Positions 1-7,565 of a stretch of 13,962 bases of DNA are shown here, one piece after another. Under the pieces are notes generated by a model that was given only the letters and a program-made list of their open reading frames with translations, had not been told where the DNA came from and did not search any database. Source of the DNA: Gammaproteobacteria bacterium (GTDB taxonomy: Bacteria > Pseudomonadota > Gammaproteobacteria > Chromatiales > Chromatiaceae); assembly GCA_015767355.1 (NCBI GenBank), contig JADWMH010000031.1, positions 1 to 13,962 of the forward strand. The letters run 5' to 3'. The position numbers were made by a program, and so were the translations under genes. Numbering within the stretch: position 1 is the stretch's first letter; every line of letters begins with the position of its first letter.

Positions 1-64
1 ACGGAATTTTCCCCCCGTCTAATCATTGAAAACCCGCATAGATTCAAAAAGAGAAGCAGATAAA

Positions 65-1006
65 ATGACTCAACAAATTGCTTTTGTCTTTCCCGGTCAG
101 GGATCCCAGTCTGTCGGTATGCTCGACAAGCTGGCGCAGAGTCATGCAACTGTGCAGCAAACCTTTGAAGAGGCGTCAGATGCAGTGAGTGTCGATCTGT
201 GGGCGCTCGCCAGTAATGGCCCGGCAGAAGATTTGAACCAGACATTCAATACCCAGCCTGCCATGCTGGCGGCCGGCGTTGCCGTGTGGCGTGTCTGGCA
301 GCAGTTGCAGGGGGCGTCGCCTGTGATGATGGCCGGTCACAGTTTGGGAGAATATACAGCGCTGGTGTGTGCCGGAGCGATCTCTTTTGGCGATGCGGCT
401 GCACTGGTGGCGGAACGCGGCCGCCTGATGCAGGAAGCCGTGCCGAAGGGCGAGGGCGCCATGGCGGCAATTCTTGGTCTCGATGATGAGCAGGTGCGTA
501 CGCTTTGCGATCAGGCAGCCGAAGGAAATGTGGTTGAGGCAGTCAATTTCAACTCCCCGGGGCAGGTGGTGATTGCCGGGTCTGCAGCGGCGGTCGAACG
601 CGCCATGGAGCTTGCAAAAGAGGCCGGTGCCAGGCGCGCCATCCCTCTTCCTGTGAGTGTGCCGTCGCATTGCGCATTGATGAAACCGGCGGCTGTGAAG
701 CTGCAGTTGAAACTTGCAGATGTCGCCATCGCCCCCCCCGGGATTACAGTGATCCATAATGTATCAGTGACATCCGAGAGTGATGCAGAGGAGATTCGTC
801 AGCATCTGGTCGAGCAACTCTACGCACCTGTTCGCTGGGTCGAGACAGTGCAAAAAATGCAAGCCGACGGTGTCGGGATGCTGGTGGAGGCGGGGCCTGG
901 TAAAGTCCTCACAGGGCTGGCGCGGCGCATCGATCGCAAGCTGAAAGCAGTGGCTTTGTTTGAGCCGCAGGGTTTTGATGATTTACTGGAGTCAACCAAT
1001 GAGTGA
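65..1006 (+). CDS. fabD: Malonyl-CoA:ACP transacylase FabD
   Basis: Transfers malonyl from CoA to the phosphopantetheine arm of AcpP, supplying the extender unit for cytosolic type II fatty acid synthesis. The 313-residue product is close to the usual ~310. Visible signatures are the N-terminal oxyanion loop GQGSQ (residues 11-15), the nucleophile elbow GHSLGEY with catalytic Ser93, an Arg that would bind the malonyl carboxylate (R118 in AERGR), catalytic His202 in VPSHCALM, and Gln251 in the QLYAPVRW motif. I chose the ATG at 65 because homologues begin just before the FAFVFPGQGSQ-type strand; an in-frame TTG at 26 would add 13 residues unlike the family. The ribosome site is weak (GAGAAG about 10 bases upstream). 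The stop overlaps the fabG start by 8 bases, implying translational coupling. An eight-C run lies inside the gene at 732-739, but the frame is intact. Confidence 0.97.
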   Translation: MTQQIAFVFPGQGSQSVGMLDKLAQSHATVQQTFEEASDAVSVDLWALASNGPAEDLNQTFNTQPAMLAAGVAVWRVWQQLQGASPVMMAGHSLGEYTALVCAGAISFGDAAALVAERGRLMQEAVPKGEGAMAAILGLDDEQVRTLCDQAAEGNVVEAVNFNSPGQVVIAGSAAAVERAMELAKEAGARRAIPLPVSVPSHCALMKPAAVKLQLKLADVAIAPPGITVIHNVSVTSESDAEEIRQHLVEQLYAPVRWVETVQKMQADGVGMLVEAGPGKVLTGLARRIDRKLKAVALFEPQGFDDLLESTNE

Positions 1007-1739
1007 ACAACGAATTGCATTAGTCACAGGCGCGAGCCGTGGCATTGGTCAGGCAATTGCCGATGCGCTGGGAATAAATGGTTGCACCGTGATAGGCACC
1101 GCCACGACCGGGAAAGGCGCAGCCGCTATCTCTGCGCATCTACAGGAGCTGGGAATACGAGGAGAGGGTATGCGCCTCGATGTCACAGACCCCGAGTCGG
1201 TCGACGCGGTCATCAAGGCAATCGGTGAAACCTATGCTGCGCCGGCAATCCTGGTGAATAATGCCGGGATAACGCGTGATAACCTTCTCATGCGCATGAA
1301 AGAGGAGGAGTGGCAGGCGATCATCGATACCAATCTGACTTCTGTCTATCGCGTTTCCAAAGCCTGTCTGCGCGGCATGATGAAGGCCCGCTTCGGACGT
1401 ATCATCAATATCGCATCTGTTGTCGGAGCTTCGGGGAATGCCGGGCAGACTAACTATTCAGCTGCCAAAGCAGGTATTTTTGGTTTCAGCAAATCCCTGG
1501 CGCGTGAAGTGGGCAGTCGCGGAATTACCGTCAACGCGGTTGCGCCGGGATTTATTGATACGGATATGACCCGGGATTTACCGGATGAGCAGCGCAAGGC
1601 ATTACTTGGTACAATTCCGCTTGGCCGCCTTGGTTCTCCGCAAGAGATAGCTGCAGTTGTTGCCTTTCTGGCATCGGAACCTGCCGGCTATGTGACCGGG
1701 GAGACACTGCATGTCAATGGCGGGATGTATATGGCGTGA
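999..1739 (+). CDS. fabG: 3-oxoacyl-ACP reductase FabG
   Basis: NADPH-dependent reductase of the short-chain dehydrogenase family that converts beta-ketoacyl-ACP to beta-hydroxyacyl-ACP in the elongation cycle. The product is 246 residues (family about 244-248). The Rossmann motif TGASRGIG covers residues 10-17, NNAG residues 87-90, and the catalytic set is Asn112, Ser140, Tyr153 and Lys157 (YSAAK). The C-terminus ends with the usual VTGETLHVNGGMYM. The ATG at 999 gives the conserved start MSEQRIALVTGASRGIG and lies inside the end of fabD, so the two genes are coupled. An upstream in-frame start at 960 would add 13 residues with no homology. Its position between fabD and acpP separates it from the many other SDR reductases that share these motifs. 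Confidence 0.97.
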   Translation: MSEQRIALVTGASRGIGQAIADALGINGCTVIGTATTGKGAAAISAHLQELGIRGEGMRLDVTDPESVDAVIKAIGETYAAPAILVNNAGITRDNLLMRMKEEEWQAIIDTNLTSVYRVSKACLRGMMKARFGRIINIASVVGASGNAGQTNYSAAKAGIFGFSKSLAREVGSRGITVNAVAPGFIDTDMTRDLPDEQRKALLGTIPLGRLGSPQEIAAVVAFLASEPAGYVTGETLHVNGGMYMA

Positions 1740-1763
1740 TAGCTCCCGAGGGTTTTCCCTGCA

Positions 1764-1791
1764 TTGACGTGCCGGAAAATCACAATACAAT
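1764..1791 (+). promoter_or_regulatory. Sigma-70 type promoter of acpP
   Basis: TTGACG (1764-1769) and TACAAT (1786-1791) each match the sigma-70 consensus at 5 of 6 positions and are separated by 16 bases. Transcription would begin near 1798, leaving a leader of about 95 bases before acpP. AcpP is needed in large molar excess over the other Fab proteins, and an extra promoter in front of acpP is known in related bacteria, so this fits. No terminator is seen between fabG and this promoter, so read-through from fabG is likely as well. Inferred from sequence only. Confidence 0.65.
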
Positions 1792-1891
1792 GTACTAAGA
1801 TTTTTCTCCGGGCTGATTTGAACGCTCTGAAAATAACAGCCAGACATCAATCTGGCACAACCTTGATATCCTAAAAGAGGAAGTTTATAAA

Positions 1892-2122
1892 ATGAGTATT
1901 GAAGAACGTGTACGCAAGATCGTTGTTGAGCAGTTGGGCGTAAAAGAGGAGGAGGTCACTTCTGACGCCTCTTTTATTGACGATCTGGGTGCCGACTCAC
2001 TGGATACAGTTGAGTTGGTTATGGCTCTGGAGGAGGAGTTCGAGACAGAAATTCCTGATGACAAGGCAGAGACCATTACCACTGTTAAGCAGGCGGTTGA
2101 CTATATCAACGCAGCCAGCTGA
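1892..2122 (+). CDS. acpP: Acyl carrier protein AcpP
   Basis: Small acidic carrier protein (76 residues) that holds growing acyl chains on a 4'-phosphopantetheine arm and presents them to FabD, FabF, FabG and many other partners in the cytosol. The attachment site is Ser36 in the invariant motif GADSLDTVELVMALEEEF. The recognition helix is highly acidic, as expected. Only one alignment position is missing compared with E. coli ACP near the N-terminus (MSIEERV against MSTIEERV). The start has a strong ribosome site, AGAGGAAG, about 8 bases before the ATG. The 152-base gap from fabG carries a clear promoter, and the 123-base gap to fabF holds possible hairpins, both in line with acpP being expressed at its own, higher level. 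Confidence 0.98.
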   Translation: MSIEERVRKIVVEQLGVKEEEVTSDASFIDDLGADSLDTVELVMALEEEFETEIPDDKAETITTVKQAVDYINAAS

Positions 2123-2150
2123 TTTAAATCTGGAAGAAAAATGTCCGGGA

Positions 2151-2220
2151 GGCTGCTGCTTCTGTGATTGAGATCAGCGGCCTTTCGAATAGATGGCATT
2201 ACAGCAGCATGCTGCATGCC
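2151..2220 (+). other. Two possible hairpins between acpP and fabF
   Basis: The first pairs GGCTGCTG (2151-2158) with CAGCGGCC (2175-2182): 8 pairs with one G-T wobble and a 16-base loop, followed by only three Ts. The second combines GGCAT/ATGCC (2195-2199 with 2216-2220) and the perfect 12-base palindrome GCAGCATGCTGC (2204-2215), with a bulge. Neither has a strong T tract, so they look more like an attenuator or an mRNA end-stabilising structure than a full terminator. Such a structure could help keep acpP transcript above fabF transcript; that role is inferred. Confidence 0.35.
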
Positions 2221-2245
2221 GGTTCATGAATGAGGTGTATTCCAC

Positions 2246-3490
2246 ATGTCTAAACGCAGGGTAGTGGTGACAGGTCTTGGCCTGGTCACACCGGTGGGAA
2301 ATGATGTGAAAACAACCTGGGAGAGTATTCTTGCAGGCAAGAGCGGTATCCGTCCGGTAACCAGCTTCGATATTTCCAAATTCAGTGTGCGTTTTGGCGG
2401 CACCATCGAAGATTTTGATATCACTGAATACATCTCTTTGAAAGAGTCGCGCAAAATGGATCCCTTCATTCACTACGGAATGGCAGCGGGTATCCAGGCA
2501 ATACGGGATTCCGGACTGGAGACAACGGAAGAGAACGCCGAGCGCATCGGTGTGGCGATTGGCGCCGGTATCGGCGGCATCTACACCATTGAAAACAATT
2601 ATCACACTTATCTTGAGAAGGGACCACGCAGAATCTCTCCCTTTTTCGTTCCTTCGGCGATTATCAATATGGTAGCCGGCAACCTCTCCATCATGTATGG
2701 ATACAAGGGGCCGAATATTGCGATCGTCTCCGCCTGCAGTACCGGCGCCCACAACATTGGCGATGCAGTGCGTATGATTCAATATGGCACAGTCGACGCA
2801 ATGGTTGCAGGTGGTTCGGAGTATGCAACGACACCGATTGGTATCGGCGGATTTGCGGCTGCAAGGGCGTTGTCGACGCGAAATGACGACCCGCAGGCGG
2901 CCAGCCGTCCATGGGACAAGGATCGTGATGGCTTCGTCCTCGGAGATGGCGCCGGTGTCATGATGGTCGAAGAGCTTGAGCATGCGCGCGCGCGCGGCGC
3001 CAAAATTTACGCCGAGATCAGCGGCGTGGCGATGAATTCCGATGCCTTCCACATGACCTCGCCTTCACCGAATGGCGCCGGAGCTGGACGCTGTATGGAA
3101 CTGGCCCTGGAAGATGCCGGTTTGAACAGGGAAGATGTGGACTATATCAATGCACACGGGACATCCACTCCTGCAGGTGATGCGGCTGAAACCAATGGTA
3201 TTAAATCCGCCTTTGGCGAGCATGCGAAAAAACTCTGTGTCAGTTCAACCAAATCGATGATTGGCCACCTGCTGGGAGCAGCCGGGGGTGTAGAAGCGAT
3301 TTTTGCAGCACTGGCTCTTCAGGACCAGGTTGTTCCTCCAACCATCAACTACACGACTCCCGATCCCGAGTGTGATCTCGATTATGTGCCGAACACGGCC
3401 CGTGAAATGGAGCTGAACGTCACCATGTCCAACTCTTTCGGTTTTGGCGGCACCAACGGCACACTGGTTTTCAAACGCTATAGGGATTGA
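2246..3490 (+). CDS. fabF: 3-oxoacyl-ACP synthase II FabF
   Basis: Condensing enzyme that extends acyl-ACP with malonyl-ACP, releasing CO2, in cytosolic fatty acid elongation. At 414 residues it matches the usual ~413. The thiolase-fold catalytic triad is complete: Cys164 in SACSTGAHN, His304 in NAHGTSTPAGD, and His341 in MIGHLLGAAG, with the conserved Lys336 in STKS. The C-terminal glycine-rich loop GFGGTNGTLVF is present. GAGGTG sits 8 bases before the ATG and supports this start. Synteny (acpP upstream, pabC downstream) marks this as FabF rather than FabB, which lies elsewhere in related genomes. The gene ends directly against the TTG start of pabC with no gap. Confidence 0.97.
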   Translation: MSKRRVVVTGLGLVTPVGNDVKTTWESILAGKSGIRPVTSFDISKFSVRFGGTIEDFDITEYISLKESRKMDPFIHYGMAAGIQAIRDSGLETTEENAERIGVAIGAGIGGIYTIENNYHTYLEKGPRRISPFFVPSAIINMVAGNLSIMYGYKGPNIAIVSACSTGAHNIGDAVRMIQYGTVDAMVAGGSEYATTPIGIGGFAAARALSTRNDDPQAASRPWDKDRDGFVLGDGAGVMMVEELEHARARGAKIYAEISGVAMNSDAFHMTSPSPNGAGAGRCMELALEDAGLNREDVDYINAHGTSTPAGDAAETNGIKSAFGEHAKKLCVSSTKSMIGHLLGAAGGVEAIFAALALQDQVVPPTINYTTPDPECDLDYVPNTAREMELNVTMSNSFGFGGTNGTLVFKRYRD

Positions 3491-4309
3491 TTGTTGCTGA
3501 TTAACGGTCACAGCGGCGACTCGGTTGCTGTTCTTGACCGTGGCTTGCAATATGGAGACGGGGTCTTCGAGACCATCGCCTTCATTCATGGCAAAGCTCC
3601 ATTGTGGGATCGTCACATGGCGCGTCTTTCTGCCGGTTGCATGGCTCTTGCACTTCCCCGGCAGGATGCGGACAGGCTTGCTCATGAGGCTCGTCAGCTT
3701 CTCCACTCCGATGATGCGCTTTCCGGCAGGCATGTTGTAAAAATCATCATTACCCGTGGAGTGCATGGTTCCGCCTATTTCCCCCGGGAAGGTGACGCCA
3801 CACGCATCCTCTATATCCGGGACTGGCCTCAACGGGCACAACAACCGGGTTTCGAAGGTATTGTCCTGCATTGCTGTCAAACCCGGCTGGCAACAGGTTC
3901 CCCACTTGCCGGATTGAAAACCCTGAACCGGCTTGAGCAGGTGATAGCGGCAGCAGAGATCGGGAAAGCAGGGTTTCAGGACGGCCTCCTGTGTGATGCT
4001 GATGGTTTCATGGTTGAAGCGCTGATGAGTAATCTCTTCTGGTTGAAGCAGGGGGTTCTGTATACACCTTTGCTCGACCGCTGTGGTGTCAGCGGGGTGA
4101 TGCGTGCCGAAGTGATCGAGCAGGCTGAACATTTCGGCATGAGAGTGCGCGAAGTCAGGGAAACGCCTGAAATGTTGATGTCAGCGCAGGCGATGTTTCT
4201 CAGCAATGCGCTGGGATTGACGGCTGTCAGGGAATTTTCAGGGAGACGCATGGATGTCGATGCCGTGCCGTTAAAAATACGTAATGCGATACAGCAGTTG
4301 CTCTCTTGA
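3491..4309 (+). CDS. pabC: Aminodeoxychorismate lyase PabC (TTG start)
   Basis: PLP enzyme that splits 4-amino-4-deoxychorismate into p-aminobenzoate and pyruvate for folate synthesis. It is 272 residues long (family about 270). It has the fold-type IV N-terminus LINGHSGDSVAVLDRGLQYGDGVFET, the PLP lysine K143 in GLKTLNRLEQV, and the downstream SNLFW and GVSGVMR segments. The fabF stop codon lies in the same frame directly before the first codon, so translation must begin at TTG 3491 or TTG 3494; no ATG exists near the conserved N-terminus. AGGGA at 3482-3486, inside the end of fabF, could serve as ribosome site, so expression is probably coupled to fabF. The related branched-chain and D-amino acid aminotransferases share the fold, but the operon position favours PabC. 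Confidence 0.93.
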   Translation: MLLINGHSGDSVAVLDRGLQYGDGVFETIAFIHGKAPLWDRHMARLSAGCMALALPRQDADRLAHEARQLLHSDDALSGRHVVKIIITRGVHGSAYFPREGDATRILYIRDWPQRAQQPGFEGIVLHCCQTRLATGSPLAGLKTLNRLEQVIAAAEIGKAGFQDGLLCDADGFMVEALMSNLFWLKQGVLYTPLLDRCGVSGVMRAEVIEQAEHFGMRVREVRETPEMLMSAQAMFLSNALGLTAVREFSGRRMDVDAVPLKIRNAIQQLLS

Positions 4310-4365
4310 CACTTGCTCACTGTACTGGACATCCTTGAATGATCAACATCTATTGAACCTCTTGC

Positions 4366-4389
4366 AAAACTCATAAATATTGAGTTTTT
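4366..4389. other. AT-rich inverted repeat between pabC and mltG
   Basis: AAAACTCA (4366-4373) is the exact reverse complement of TGAGTTTT (4381-4388), with a 7-base AT loop and a fifth T after the right arm. It sits in the middle of the 155-base gap, the largest break between pabC and tatD. The stem has only two G-C pairs, so as an intrinsic terminator it would be weak. It could also be a protein-binding dyad or a relic of a small mobile element. A perfect TTGACA at 4306-4311 has no matching -10 box. Confidence 0.3.
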
Positions 4390-4464
4390 GTTATCTCGAA
4401 CGAATGTGAGAGATTTAAGAGGGCTTTCACGCCTTGTCAGTTTGAGACCCGGTTTCACTAAATT

Positions 4465-5499
4465 ATGAATACAACAACTAAACAACAAGGCGGGGTTATT
4501 GTTGCCCTGCTGTTATTGATTGTCATGCTTTCTGCTGCAGGTTACTGGCTGTGGCATGATTATCAGCGTTTTCGCAGCGCACCACTGCAAATCTCCGGCC
4601 TGGGAGTCAATTTTCAGGTCAAGCCGGGGACTTCACTGATCGAGGTCGCCAAAGATCTCTCTGAGAAGGGAATACTGCGGCAGCCATTCTATCTGCGTGC
4701 ACTTGCTCTGGATATGGGAGTATCCACTAAAATCAAGGCAGGCGAGTACATGATCCTGGCGAAAACCACGCCCGTGATGCTGCTTGATCAACTGGTCAGG
4801 GGGAAGGTGCTTGAGTATTCATTAACCCTGATTGAAGGATGGACTTTCAAGCAGGCTTTGGCCGCGGTGCGTATTCACCCAATGATCGTGCAGACTTTGA
4901 TGAGCCTCAGCACCGAGCAAATCATGGACCGGCTGGGACATGCAGGGGTATATCCGGAAGGACGTTTTTTCCCGGATACCTACCTGTTTCCCCGGGGAAC
5001 GACTGATGCAGAGATCCTGAAGCGGGCATATCAGCGAATGGAGAAGGTGCTGGCGCAAGAGTGGCGGGAGAGAGCGCAGGGACTCCCGATCAAAACTCCC
5101 TATGAAGCATTGATTCTTGCTTCCATCGTTGAAAAGGAGACAGGTGTCGCGGATGAACGCAAGCAGGTTGCAGGTGTGTTTACGCGGCGGCTGCAAAAAA
5201 GAATGCGGCTGCAGACTGACCCCACAGTGATTTATGGCATGGGGGAATCCTATGACGGCAATATCCGGCGAAAGGACCTGCGCACAGACACCCCCTATAA
5301 TACTTATGTGCATGCAGGCCTGACTCCTACTCCAATTGCGCTTCCAGGCAGGGAAGCCATTCATGCCGCGTTGCATCCGGCAGATGGCGACGCCCTCTAT
5401 TTTGTGGCGACAGGCCAGGGTGGACACTACTTCTCCGCAACATTGAAAGAGCATAACCAGGCAGTGCAAAAGTATCAGATCAACCGGAACAAGCATTGA
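4465..5499 (+). CDS. mltG: Endolytic murein transglycosylase MltG
   Basis: Inner-membrane lytic transglycosylase that cuts nascent glycan strands in the periplasm and is thought to terminate their growth. The 344-residue protein has one N-terminal membrane span (about residues 11-30) followed by the periplasmic YceG/MltG domain. The catalytic Glu is E223 in the motif ASIVEKETG. Other family signatures are PEGRFFPDTY (164-173) and LQTDPTVIYG. The ATG at 4465 has no clear ribosome site, but it leaves the expected short cytoplasmic tail before the membrane span, and no better start is seen. Its stop overlaps the tmk start by 4 bases. Location between pabC and tmk is the standard one in Gammaproteobacteria. 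Confidence 0.95.
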   Translation: MNTTTKQQGGVIVALLLLIVMLSAAGYWLWHDYQRFRSAPLQISGLGVNFQVKPGTSLIEVAKDLSEKGILRQPFYLRALALDMGVSTKIKAGEYMILAKTTPVMLLDQLVRGKVLEYSLTLIEGWTFKQALAAVRIHPMIVQTLMSLSTEQIMDRLGHAGVYPEGRFFPDTYLFPRGTTDAEILKRAYQRMEKVLAQEWRERAQGLPIKTPYEALILASIVEKETGVADERKQVAGVFTRRLQKRMRLQTDPTVIYGMGESYDGNIRRKDLRTDTPYNTYVHAGLTPTPIALPGREAIHAALHPADGDALYFVATGQGGHYFSATLKEHNQAVQKYQINRNKH

Positions 5500-6125
5500 A
5501 GCCGGGAAGTTTTGTCACCTTTGAAGGGATCGAGGGGGCAGGAAAGAGCAGCAATATCAGCTATGCCGAGATGCTGCTGAAAAACTCCGGAAAGCCGGTC
5601 ATGTTGACGCGTGAACCCGGTGGAACGCCGCTGGGTGAATCATTGCGCGAACTGCTGCTGGGCCATCAGCATGACGGCATGTCTTTCAAGGCGGAATTGC
5701 TGCTGATGTTTGCTGCGCGCGCGCAGCATCTGCAGAGTAAAATCCTGCCTGCGCTCGAGCGCGGAGAGTGGGTGATTTGCGATCGATTTACTGATGCAAC
5801 CTATGCCTATCAGGGTGGCGGCCGAAATCTCGACAGCGCAGTAATTTCCGTGCTGGAAACCCTGGTGCAGGGTGAACGCAGGCCGGATTTGACCATACTG
5901 CTGGACCTTCCTGTGGAGATGGGCCTTGAACGGGCCGGACAGCGCTCTGCGCCAGATCGCTTCGAGAAAGAGAAGTTGGATTTCTTTGAGCGGGTGCGTG
6001 CAGCTTATCTGCAAATCGCCGGGAAAGATCCGCAGCGCGTAAAAGTGGTGGATGCATCATTGCCTCTGGAGCAGGTGCAGCAGCAGATAAAGGTTGTACT
6101 CGCCCCATTTCTTGAATCGGCATGA
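5496..6125 (+). CDS. tmk: Thymidylate kinase Tmk (TTG start)
   Basis: Phosphorylates dTMP to dTDP with ATP, an essential step for DNA precursors. The product has 209 residues (family about 210). The P-loop is EGIEGAGKSS (residues 10-19), ending in Ser-Ser where many homologues have Thr-Thr. The DR(F/Y/H) signature is DRFTDATYAYQGGGR from residue 96, and a lid segment lies around GQRSAPDRFEKEK. Reading starts at TTG 5496, which overlaps the mltG stop in the tetranucleotide TTGA; no ATG lies before the conserved FVTFEGIEG strand. This arrangement points to translational re-initiation after mltG. The order mltG-tmk-holB is conserved across many proteobacteria and supports the call. Confidence 0.95.
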   Translation: MKPGSFVTFEGIEGAGKSSNISYAEMLLKNSGKPVMLTREPGGTPLGESLRELLLGHQHDGMSFKAELLLMFAARAQHLQSKILPALERGEWVICDRFTDATYAYQGGGRNLDSAVISVLETLVQGERRPDLTILLDLPVEMGLERAGQRSAPDRFEKEKLDFFERVRAAYLQIAGKDPQRVKVVDASLPLEQVQQQIKVVLAPFLESA

Positions 6126-6128
6126 CCC

Positions 6129-7133
6129 GTGGATAACCAGGGCCCCTATCCATGGCAGCAGCAGAGCTGGGCGCTGCTCCAGAAATACCGGGAGAGGGGC
6201 AGGCTTCCGCATGGGCTGCTCTTCAATGGCCCTGCCGAGTGCGGCAAAAAACACTTTGCGCTGCGCTTTGCGGAAGGAGTGTTATGCACAGCGAATAGAT
6301 CTGAAGATGGCGCGCAGCATCATGGCAGAGCTTGTGGAAAGTGTCACTCCTGCCTCTTGCTGGCGGCGGGAAATCATCCCGATCTAGTGCTTCTTGTACC
6401 ACAGGAGGAGAAAAAAACCATACAGGTGGATGCTGTCCGTGAATTCATACAGGATGCAACGTTGACGCCACAGATTTCGGATTGCCGTGTGTGTTTGATT
6501 ATGCCTGCTGATGCGATGACCAGCGAGGCCGCAAACAGCCTGCTGAAGACACTGGAAGAGCCTGCGGCAAATAATCACATAATCCTTGTCACCGAGCATG
6601 TCAGGCATCTGGCGGCGACAATCCGTTCCCGCTGCCAGATAGTCAATCTCCCGCTGCCGACGCAGCAGCAGAGTCTGCAGTGGCTGCAGCAGCAACAACC
6701 TCAACAGCAATGGGAGGAGTTGTTGAACTGTGCAGCTGGAGCACCTTTGCGTGCGCTCTCATTTGAAAAGAGTGATATTATGCAGCGACGCAAGCAGTTG
6801 TTTAACAGCTTTGCAGCGCTGATCAGAGGTCAGCAGGCGCCGCTTGCCGTGGTGGCGGCATGGAACGAGGAGATGAGTGAATTGCTGCTCAAATGGCTTT
6901 ATGAATGGACGCTCGATCTTCTGCGGGGTAGCCTTACAGGCGTGGAGAATATGCGCGATTTATTACCCGGGAGAGAGCTGTCAGGCTTGACTCCGGATCT
7001 GGATGCTGGACAATTGATCGCGCTCATCGAACAACTGGTCTCTCTCAACCGGGGTATGGGTGAGCGTAATCTAAATCGACAGATGCAACTTGAAGCACTG
7101 GCTGTCAGCTATGCGGGGTTAACAAAGCGCTGA
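6129..7133 (+). CDS. holB: DNA polymerase III delta prime subunit HolB (GTG start)
   Basis: Subunit of the clamp loader that places the beta sliding clamp on primed DNA, working with delta and the DnaX subunits. At 334 residues it equals the usual length. The AAA+ like module shows four zinc-binding cysteines, C53 and the CxxCxxC set C69/C72/C75, then LLKTLEEP (139-146) and the SRC motif (S167-C169) that contributes an arginine finger to the neighbouring subunit. A P-loop-like GPAECGKK (34-41) is present but ends in Lys-Lys rather than Lys-Ser/Thr; delta prime is generally not an ATPase. A glutamine-rich stretch follows around residues 175-196. GTG 6129 lies 3 bases after the tmk stop; the nearby ATG at 6122 is out of frame. 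Confidence 0.93.
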   Translation: MDNQGPYPWQQQSWALLQKYRERGRLPHGLLFNGPAECGKKHFALRFAEGVLCTANRSEDGAQHHGRACGKCHSCLLLAAGNHPDLVLLVPQEEKKTIQVDAVREFIQDATLTPQISDCRVCLIMPADAMTSEAANSLLKTLEEPAANNHIILVTEHVRHLAATIRSRCQIVNLPLPTQQQSLQWLQQQQPQQQWEELLNCAAGAPLRALSFEKSDIMQRRKQLFNSFAALIRGQQAPLAVVAAWNEEMSELLLKWLYEWTLDLLRGSLTGVENMRDLLPGRELSGLTPDLDAGQLIALIEQLVSLNRGMGERNLNRQMQLEALAVSYAGLTKR

Positions 7134-7211
7134 TCAAGTCGCTCTGCGCCATGATCAGAAGACACCGTGAATCCCTCACTCCTTATTCAAAATTCAAAGG
7201 TTCTTTAACTC

Positions 7212-7562
7212 ATGAGTAATCATAGCAGCGGCAGGAAGATGCTCAATCTTCAGTTGAAAGACCGGGAATCCCTGTACAAGTCCTATATCTCTTTTCTTGA
7301 AGAGGGAGGGCTTTTTGTCGAAACAGGGGAGAGCTATCAACTGGGCGACGAGGTCTTTCTGTTGGTGACACTTCCGGATAGCGAGGAGCGCTATCCAGTG
7401 GCGGGCAGTGTTGTCTGGATCACGCCAGCCGGTGCGGCGGGCAATCGCCCCCGGGGAATTGGAGTACGCTTCGGCGTCAAGGATGAGGGCAAGCTGCATA
7501 ACAAAGTCGAAAAGATCCTTGCCGAAATGATTGATTCTGATATTCCAACCTACACGATGTGA
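7212..7562 (+). CDS. pilZ: Type IV pilus biogenesis protein PilZ
   Basis: Small cytosolic PilZ-domain protein (116 residues) needed for type IV pilus assembly and twitching in bacteria that have these pili. Unlike c-di-GMP receptors, this branch lacks the RxxxR and D/NxSxxG binding motifs, and neither is visible here. Recognisable segments are KDRESLYKSYISFLEEGGLF, YQLGDEVFLLVTLPD, VAGSVVWITPAGAAGNRPRGIGVRF and the C-terminal DIPTYTM, which closely follow the Pseudomonas type PilZ as I recall it. The start at ATG 7212 has AAAGG some 11 bases upstream. Position after holB and before tatD is the classic one and implies that pilus genes exist elsewhere in the genome. The 78-base gap before it shows no clear promoter. 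Confidence 0.93.
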   Translation: MSNHSSGRKMLNLQLKDRESLYKSYISFLEEGGLFVETGESYQLGDEVFLLVTLPDSEERYPVAGSVVWITPAGAAGNRPRGIGVRFGVKDEGKLHNKVEKILAEMIDSDIPTYTM

Positions 7563-7565
7563 AGG

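Noticed and set aside
1..22. Possible tail of an upstream gene ending at TAA 20-22 (last residues RNFPPV)
   Set aside because: fabH is expected here by synteny, but FabH proteins usually end differently, and six codons are too few to support a call.
2174..3052. Minus-strand open frame of 292 codons opposite fabF
   Set aside because: Antisense to a gene with a complete catalytic triad; the composition (many Cys, His, Arg) is that of a shadow frame.
3245..4132. Minus-strand open frame of 295 codons opposite fabF and pabC
   Set aside because: Crosses the junction of two real genes in antisense and shows no family motif.
4306..4334. Promoter with perfect TTGACA at the end of pabC
   Set aside because: No acceptable -10 box at 15 to 19 bases spacing.
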